A stretch of 5,857 nucleotides of DNA from CAYXFZ01 sp964464385 (GTDB lineage: Bacteria; Planctomycetota; UBA1135). The stretch is from contig CAYXFZ010000112.1 in NCBI GenBank assembly GCA_964464385.1, positions 1 through 5,857 of the forward strand, given 5' to 3'. The notes below the pieces were generated by a model. That model saw nothing but the letters and a program-made list of their open reading frames with translations. It was not told where the DNA came from and made no database searches. Position numbers and translations under genes: made by a program. How positions within the stretch are numbered: the first letter of the stretch is position 1; each line of letters begins with the position of its first letter. This document shows positions 1 to 4,086 of this stretch, piece after piece.

Positions 1-378
1 AATAGCATCTATGTCCGCCTTCAGGACCGGCTGGCGGTAGGCCACGAGGGAGAGAACCTCAAGGGCAGCGGGGCCCAGTCGTTCATTGGCAGCACGACGC
101 CGCACGTTATCGAGTACATCCCCAAGGTCCTCCGATGTGAGGAGACGCCACGCCCTCCCCACTTGATGCAACTCCAGAGGAAGATTGCGCTCCCGGACCC
201 AGACCGCGAGAGCATCCACATACTGACGAGGCGAGAGTGTTTCGGGCTCCAAATCACCTTGAGAATCTGAGGAATCTGCGGGATGGAGCACATCCCGAAT
301 TCGATCCAAAGTGACCGGATCCGGGGAGGAGAAGAGGAGCGCGAACAACACCCGAAGTTTGGCCTCGGGAATGGTCAC
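1..378 (-). CDS. scpB: Segregation and condensation protein B, N-terminal part (truncated by window edge)
   Basis: ScpB works in the cytoplasm as the kleisin-associated winged-helix subunit of the SMC-ScpAB condensin, which compacts and segregates the chromosome. The frame stays open to position 1 and gives 126 residues. The opening reads TIPEAKLRVLFALLFSSPDP, matching the family's 'LeALLFaSpePl' first helix. Near residues 86-91 is AWRLLT, matching the family 'yrLlT' strand, and near residues 108-126 is AALEVLSLVAYRQPVLKAD, the most conserved ScpB segment, which leads into the second winged helix. A 15-20 residue acidic, serine-rich insert follows helix 2 (about residues 34-48). I chose the GTG at 376-378 because the homology begins right after it; an in-frame TTG at 400-402 would add eight residues and overlap the upstream gene. 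Only 10 bases separate the GTG from the upstream stop, and the ribosome site is weak. No scpA is visible; it would normally lie just upstream. The family call is firm, the exact start less so. Confidence 0.92.
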   Translation of the reverse strand, partial: MTIPEAKLRVLFALLFSSPDPVTLDRIRDVLHPADSSDSQGDLEPETLSPRQYVDALAVWVRERNLPLELHQVGRAWRLLTSEDLGDVLDNVRRRAANERLGPAALEVLSLVAYRQPVLKADIDAI

Positions 379-388
379 AGGGTCACTT

Positions 389-1276
389 TCAGCGCGGGAC
401 AAAACTACGGATCCCGGCGCGAATCGCCGGGGAAGTAACAACGGCAGTATAGCGATTCAGGGCCCCGTCCCACCAGGCGCGCTCCTGCAGGGGATCCAAG
501 GGAACCTGTCGAATGCTCTCGATCAAGATTTTGGCGGGCGGAATCCCAGAGGAAGGGAGCTCTTCCCGAACAAGAAGGACATACCAACTGCAGTCATCCG
601 GGAGCGGGAAGGGAACGGGGACCTGGCCCACGACAGGATCCTCCCCCGTCCAGTCCTGAATGGTCGAGGTGGCCAATTCCAAGTCACGACATCCCGGCGT
701 TTGTCTCGGATCGGCACCGGCCCGCCATGCACTTGCCCGATCCCGGGCGCTCTCCAGGTCCTCACAGGCGACAAGGAATACCCGGTGGCGCGGTGCGGTC
801 CACAACCGGGTCCGAACCACCATCTGAAAACGAAGATTTGCTGCCAACCGGTGGCGTAGGGCCGCCCCAAATTCTTCCAAGCTTCGACCAAACCGATTCC
901 TGGCCCACTCTTCCAGGGAATCGCCCTCCTCTAACCCAAGTTCAACCTCCCGCAGTGCCAGTCGAACGGCCTCGTCCACGGCGCCCACCGGGGGCACGAG
1001 GTGCAGGGCCTGCGCATCCAAGCGCGCCAATTCCGACCGCATCAGGGATTGGCCCACGGCCCGAATTTCCTCTGGGAAGAGAAGGGAGGCCTCGGCAGCA
1101 AGGGCCCGAGCATCCAGGGGCACGCCATCAATCCGCCAAGCGAAGAGGCCCGCGAAATGGGTACCTGCGTGTTCCCCCGGGCGATTCCCAAGCGAGGCGG
1201 ATTGTGGCGCACCACACGAGGCCAGGGCCGCCGCCAACAACAAGGGGAGGAACCGCAACTTCAGGAGCTGGGGCAT
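389..1276 (-). CDS. SurA/PpiC-like peptidyl-prolyl isomerase-family lipoprotein (divergent)
   Basis: The predicted product is 295 residues. It starts MPQLLKLRFL and runs through a hydrophobic stretch into LAAALASC, a lipobox with Cys21 as the lipidated residue, so it should be membrane-anchored and face the periplasm. Residues 44-155 (AWRIDGVPLDARALAAEAS onward) look like the helical N-terminal chaperone region of SurA/PrsA/PpiC proteins: an 'dGvpi' opening followed by long amphipathic helices. Residues 164-190 (HRVFLVACEDLESARDRASA) resemble the parvulin 'RHILv...A' strand-helix, and residues 231-246 (WYVLLVREELPSSGIP) the closing 'y.v..v.e..p' strand. The usual G-D-L-G and central parvulin motifs between them are not visible, so catalysis is doubtful and a chaperone role is more likely. 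Non-lipid cysteines lie at 171, 196 and 229. I chose the ATG at 1274-1276 because it places a complete lipoprotein signal at the N-terminus; an upstream ATG at 1487-1489 would overlap the preceding gene by about 180 bases and add an arginine-rich tail. No clear Shine-Dalgarno site precedes it. Confidence 0.8.
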   Translation of the reverse strand: MPQLLKLRFLPLLLAAALASCGAPQSASLGNRPGEHAGTHFAGLFAWRIDGVPLDARALAAEASLLFPEEIRAVGQSLMRSELARLDAQALHLVPPVGAVDEAVRLALREVELGLEEGDSLEEWARNRFGRSLEEFGAALRHRLAANLRFQMVVRTRLWTAPRHRVFLVACEDLESARDRASAWRAGADPRQTPGCRDLELATSTIQDWTGEDPVVGQVPVPFPLPDDCSWYVLLVREELPSSGIPPAKILIESIRQVPLDPLQERAWWDGALNRYTAVVTSPAIRAGIRSFVPR

Positions 1277-1310
1277 GGAGCGGGATCTAGAAATGGTGCG
1301 AACCCTGCAA

Positions 1311-2768
1311 TCAACGAAAGACAATGGTCCGTCGCACACCAACGCCCTGGCAGGTCGAGCAGACCCGTTTCTTCCTCTGGGACCCCTGCGCCCCAATCTC
1401 CAGGGACTCCAGGAAGCCAGAACCGGCACAAGTAACACAATTGGTAAAGGACGGACGGGTAATTTCCCAGTCGCCGGAATACTCGGCATACCAAGCGAAC
1501 AACCACTGAAATCGCTGGTTCACTTTCGCCTTGCGCCACCAATCCTGGGGAGAGATCTCTTCATCCCCGGCCGCAGCGCGGCGCGACCGCTCAATATTTT
1601 CAAGGTATTGTTTGACTCGATCTTCCAGGGCCTTGGCCTCAGCACTGCGACCATCCACGGCCTCCTCATCCGGATCGAGTCCCGCCCTGGCCCGATCCTC
1701 ACCCAGGATCCAAGTCCCGTCTCCAAAGGAGGCGGTATGGCGCCGCGCCAAGTGCCCGCTCCGTTGCGCCCAATACCCGTCCACATCATCCAGGGCCACC
1801 TCGGGCCGAATGGCCTGCAAGTGTTCCAAGAGGTCCCGCCGAATCAAATCGGGGAGCATGCTCTCCGCCCAAGTCTGCAACTGGGTCGGATCCGCGTTTC
1901 GATCCATGGCCCGTTTCTTGATGATTCCAGTCGCTGTCGAATACCAACGACGCGCGAGTTCTTCGACAAGGGCCGTCTCTCGTTCTTCCTGGAAACGATC
2001 CCTCAGATCCAACCAGTCCACACGCAGAGGAGAATCGGGGAAGTCCGCCTCGAAGGCAAGGAGGGCCCCGTCGGCCTGAATAAAACGATTGCGATGGAGC
2101 AAGGTGCGGATGTTCTCTAGAGCCTCAGCCTGATCGCGAAAACGCAGGGTGCGCTCGAGACTCACTCGCATATTGTCGATGCGGGTCTGCAGGGAGGGAT
2201 CGGGGGCCAGGGCCAGGGCAGCATCGAGTTCGGCAATGGCCTGGTCGAGAGCAAAAACGGTCTGCAATTCCACGGCAAATTGAAAGCGCGCCTTGGGATC
2301 ATCCGCCACAACATCCACGCGCCGCTCCATCCAGAATTGTTCCGGGGTCAAGACCTCCGGGGCCGGGACCAGGATTTCTTCGGGGGGAGCTGCAAGACGA
2401 GCTAAGGGAATCACGCTCGAAGACTCGTGTACTCGAAGCTCAAGAAATTCCTCGTCTTTACGAATCAGCCTGCCCACAAGAGTCTGCCCGTTGACCAACA
2501 AAATGCGATGGGCGGCAACTTGGGGGACCGAGGTTTCCACCCGATATCCCAAGGAACTACGCAAGCGTTCCGATTCGCCAGCATGCAAATCGTCCCAAGA
2601 AAGGGTCAGGAGGCCGCCGCCGCGTAGGTCCTTCACTTGAAGTCCATCAAAATCATGATCCAAGAGTTCCACCACCAGGAGGCGCCCATCGGCCATGCGC
2701 AAGAGAATATCTTGGGTCCCGAGATCCTGAACTGCGACAAGCAAGGGAAGGAGGAGGGCGCAAATCAT
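1311..2768 (-). CDS. Putative exported protein with duplicated beta modules, TPR-like helices and a DnaJ-like zinc-knuckle C-terminus
   Basis: The product is 485 residues. It starts with a short uncharged hydrophobic segment (MICALLLPLLVAVQ), probably a minimal signal peptide cleaved near residue 14. Residues 19-62 and 87-130 each read 'dIll..dGr.l.G.l...d..fl.l.......i....l', which looks like a small beta-barrel module present twice. Residues 155-192 (with FALDQAIAELDAALALAPDP) have TPR character, and helices continue to about residue 320. Residues 409-433 are tryptophan- and tyrosine-rich (QDWWRKAK...WLFAWYAEYSGDWE). The C-terminus carries Cys444-x2-Cys447-x-Gly-x-Gly and Cys470-x2-Cys473-x-Gly-x-Gly, like two of the four repeats of the DnaJ cysteine-rich domain, so it probably binds one zinc. 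There is no J domain. Similar endings occur, to my recollection, in unnamed planctomycete proteins. The ATG overlaps the upstream prepilin stop as ATGA, with only a weak GGCGGAAG ten bases ahead. Function is unknown; a scaffold or protein-binding role in the envelope is an inference. Confidence 0.82.
   Translation of the reverse strand: MICALLLPLLVAVQDLGTQDILLRMADGRLLVVELLDHDFDGLQVKDLRGGGLLTLSWDDLHAGESERLRSSLGYRVETSVPQVAAHRILLVNGQTLVGRLIRKDEEFLELRVHESSSVIPLARLAAPPEEILVPAPEVLTPEQFWMERRVDVVADDPKARFQFAVELQTVFALDQAIAELDAALALAPDPSLQTRIDNMRVSLERTLRFRDQAEALENIRTLLHRNRFIQADGALLAFEADFPDSPLRVDWLDLRDRFQEERETALVEELARRWYSTATGIIKKRAMDRNADPTQLQTWAESMLPDLIRRDLLEHLQAIRPEVALDDVDGYWAQRSGHLARRHTASFGDGTWILGEDRARAGLDPDEEAVDGRSAEAKALEDRVKQYLENIERSRRAAAGDEEISPQDWWRKAKVNQRFQWLFAWYAEYSGDWEITRPSFTNCVTCAGSGFLESLEIGAQGSQRKKRVCSTCQGVGVRRTIVFR
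1338..1439 (-). other. DnaJ-like double CxxCxGxG zinc-knuckle region
   Basis: This stretch encodes residues 444-477 of the preceding-described 485-residue protein. The two knuckles are CVTCAGSG and CSTCQGVG, separated by 18 residues rich in Ser, Gln, Lys and Arg. In DnaJ four such repeats bind two zinc ions; here one pair could complete a single tetrahedral site. The protein ends eight residues later with a basic, hydrophobic tail (VRRTIVFR). Confidence 0.8.
2379..2714 (-). repeat. Two divergent copies of a small beta module within the zinc/TPR protein
   Basis: Copy 1 covers residues 19-62 (bases 2583-2714) and copy 2 residues 87-130 (bases 2379-2510). Both carry a strand of the form ILLxxxG(R/Q)xLVxxL followed by an acidic turn, an 'xLxVx' strand and a closing 'Lxxxxl' segment. 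The similarity shows only in the protein, so this is an old duplication and not a DNA repeat. It resembles SH3- or Sm-like barrels, but that assignment is tentative. Confidence 0.5.
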
Positions 2769-3184
2769 GGTCGAGAAGCTTCCGCCAACAAACGTCGGCC
2801 TACGGGAACGGAACGAGGGAGAAGGAAGGGGAGCACGACGGCAGGCCGGTCTGGACGCTTGCGGTAGATGACCAGAGTAGCGCGAGCCAAGTCGGGATCC
2901 TCTCCCAAGCTCACCTGCAGGTCATAGAAGTAGCCAGGGGCCCCGGTTACGGGCTCTTGGCGCATTTCCGAGAGCCCTAGCCAAGTACCACCCGCATCCA
3001 CTCGCCAGGCATTCCCTTTGATACCAGTGACGAGGTCCTGGACAGCCGGCGCCAACAAAGTGCGATCTTGAGCCTCCCGCTCCAGACTTCCACCAGCATG
3101 AAACAGGCCCAGAACGGCGGTGATGCCAACCAAGAACAGGGCCATAGCAAGCAAAACCTCAACTATGGTAAAGCCTCGGTTCAT
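2765..3184 (-). CDS. GspI/PilV-like prepilin (minor pseudopilin)
   Basis: The product is 139 residues. It opens MNRG then FTIVEVLLAMALFLVGITAV: a class III prepilin signal with a four-residue leader, cleavage expected after Gly4, N-methylated Phe at +1 and the conserved Glu at +5, followed by one hydrophobic helix (residues 5-27). The small C-terminal globular part (residues 35-139) contains GYFYDLQVSL and ARATLVIYRKRP, beta strands of the kind seen in GspI, whose usual length is 120-130 residues. It should be processed by a prepilin peptidase, held in the inner membrane and assembled at the tip of a short pseudopilus with the GspJ-like product encoded just upstream. The ATG overlaps the stop of that gene (ATGA), with a strong GGAGG eight bases ahead. 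PilV-type minor pilin is the main alternative. Confidence 0.84.
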   Translation of the reverse strand: MNRGFTIVEVLLAMALFLVGITAVLGLFHAGGSLEREAQDRTLLAPAVQDLVTGIKGNAWRVDAGGTWLGLSEMRQEPVTGAPGYFYDLQVSLGEDPDLARATLVIYRKRPDRPAVVLPFLLPRSVPVGRRLLAEASRP

Positions 3185-4086
3185 GGTCGGATCCTCCGGC
3201 CATCCGCTGGCAATGGGTAAGAAAAGTTCCGCGCCTGCGGCAAGAGCATGGGGGCGCCACGCGAATGCATGGTGGCCAAACTTTCTCGCGCACCACGCTC
3301 ACTCAAGGTTGGAGCGGGCAGGCGCCCACTCAAGCGTACCCACTCATCTTCCAAGAGGGCAAACTCCGGTTGTTGCAAGGGAAAACTCCCTCGGAATTGG
3401 GCCCGAGTGGCATGCATACCCAAATCCCGATCCAAGGTAGGCGGACGCCGCCGGGAATCACCCGCAACGCGCTCCAACAAGAGGTGCAGAGCAACGGGGA
3501 AATTGACCCGCACATCGGCAGCAACATTCACGCCAAAAGATCGGTCCCCATTTGCTTCCTCGATCTGAATGCGGGCCCAGACAACACCATCCAGAACGGT
3601 CATGCCCTGACCGGACCGAGCCAGAGTTTCCACAGCGCGGTCGGATCGAAATGAGGGATCGCTTCCCTCGGGTTGCACCAAACGCATCCAGCGCCCAAGG
3701 CGCCCGCGGCCGGCGCCCGGCACCAGCATCCAGGCCACCTCCAAACCATTGCGACCCGAAGGATCGTCCAAGCGAAGGGCATCCCCGCGGGCAAGAAAAC
3801 GAAGCCGAGGGAGTCGCCATGCCTCTTGGTCCGCCGTCGCTCGCCGGGCTTCCCAGGTATCCAAAATGAGCCAACCGCGAGGTCCCCGATGCAGGGCCCT
3901 CAAGTCGGCCGCCAAACGGGAAGAGGCCGCCTGCATGGCAAATTGATTCTGTCCCTGGCGCTCCCCGGTGCGCCACAACTCCAGCACAGAACGCATCGTT
4001 CCTGTCACAAACATCCCAAGCAGGACCAACAGGCCCGTGGCCAACACGACCTCGATCAGGGTCATCCCAGAGTGGCTGCGATTCAT
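3181..4086 (-). CDS. GspJ/PulJ-like prepilin (minor pseudopilin)
   Basis: The product is 301 residues. The leader MNRSHSG is followed by MTLIEVVLATGLLVLLGMFV, a class III prepilin signal with cleavage after Gly7, Glu at +5 and a single hydrophobic helix (residues 8-30). The globular part follows the GspJ pattern: an early helix with FAMQAASSRLAADLRAL, a strand PRLRFLARG (residues 93-101), a segment GLEVAWMLVP (114-123), then LGRWMRLVQP (130-139), then VLDGVVWARIQIEEANG (164-180) and FPVALHLLLERV (196-207). GspJ proteins are usually about 200 residues, so the last 90 residues, rich in Arg and Pro, are an extension with no recognised motif. The chosen ATG at 4084-4086 overlaps the stop of the preceding gene (ATGA) and has GGAGG seven bases ahead; an ATG at 4168-4170 would bury the prepilin signal. 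It probably forms a pseudopilus tip with the GspI-like protein. Confidence 0.86.
   Translation of the reverse strand: MNRSHSGMTLIEVVLATGLLVLLGMFVTGTMRSVLELWRTGERQGQNQFAMQAASSRLAADLRALHRGPRGWLILDTWEARRATADQEAWRLPRLRFLARGDALRLDDPSGRNGLEVAWMLVPGAGRGRLGRWMRLVQPEGSDPSFRSDRAVETLARSGQGMTVLDGVVWARIQIEEANGDRSFGVNVAADVRVNFPVALHLLLERVAGDSRRRPPTLDRDLGMHATRAQFRGSFPLQQPEFALLEDEWVRLSGRLPAPTLSERGARESLATMHSRGAPMLLPQARNFSYPLPADGRRIRP
3193..3197 (-). promoter_or_regulatory. Shine-Dalgarno site of the GspI-like gene
   Basis: GGAGG lies eight bases before the ATG at 3182-3184, inside the end of the GspJ-like gene. Together with the ATGA overlap it supports coupled translation of the two pseudopilins in similar amounts. 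Confidence 0.75.

Noticed and set aside
311..859. Plus-strand open frames at 311-859 and 727-1290
   Set aside because: They lie opposite the lipoprotein gene, are rich in Pro, Gly and Arg, and show no domain or plausible ribosome site. They are antisense shadows.
1277..1310. Possible promoter in the 34-base gap before the lipoprotein gene
   Set aside because: The gap is too short and shows no -35/-10 pair or stem-loop; continuation of the upstream transcript is simpler.
1277..1489. Longer start for the lipoprotein (ATG at 1487-1489)
   Set aside because: It would overlap the conserved zinc-knuckle end of the upstream gene by about 180 bases and bury the lipoprotein signal behind 71 arginine-rich residues.
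1275..2120. 281-codon plus-strand open frame
   Set aside because: It lies opposite the zinc/TPR gene, has no recognisable motif, and the minus-strand product has a signal peptide, TPR-like helices and paired zinc knuckles. Long antisense frames are expected in GC-rich coding DNA.
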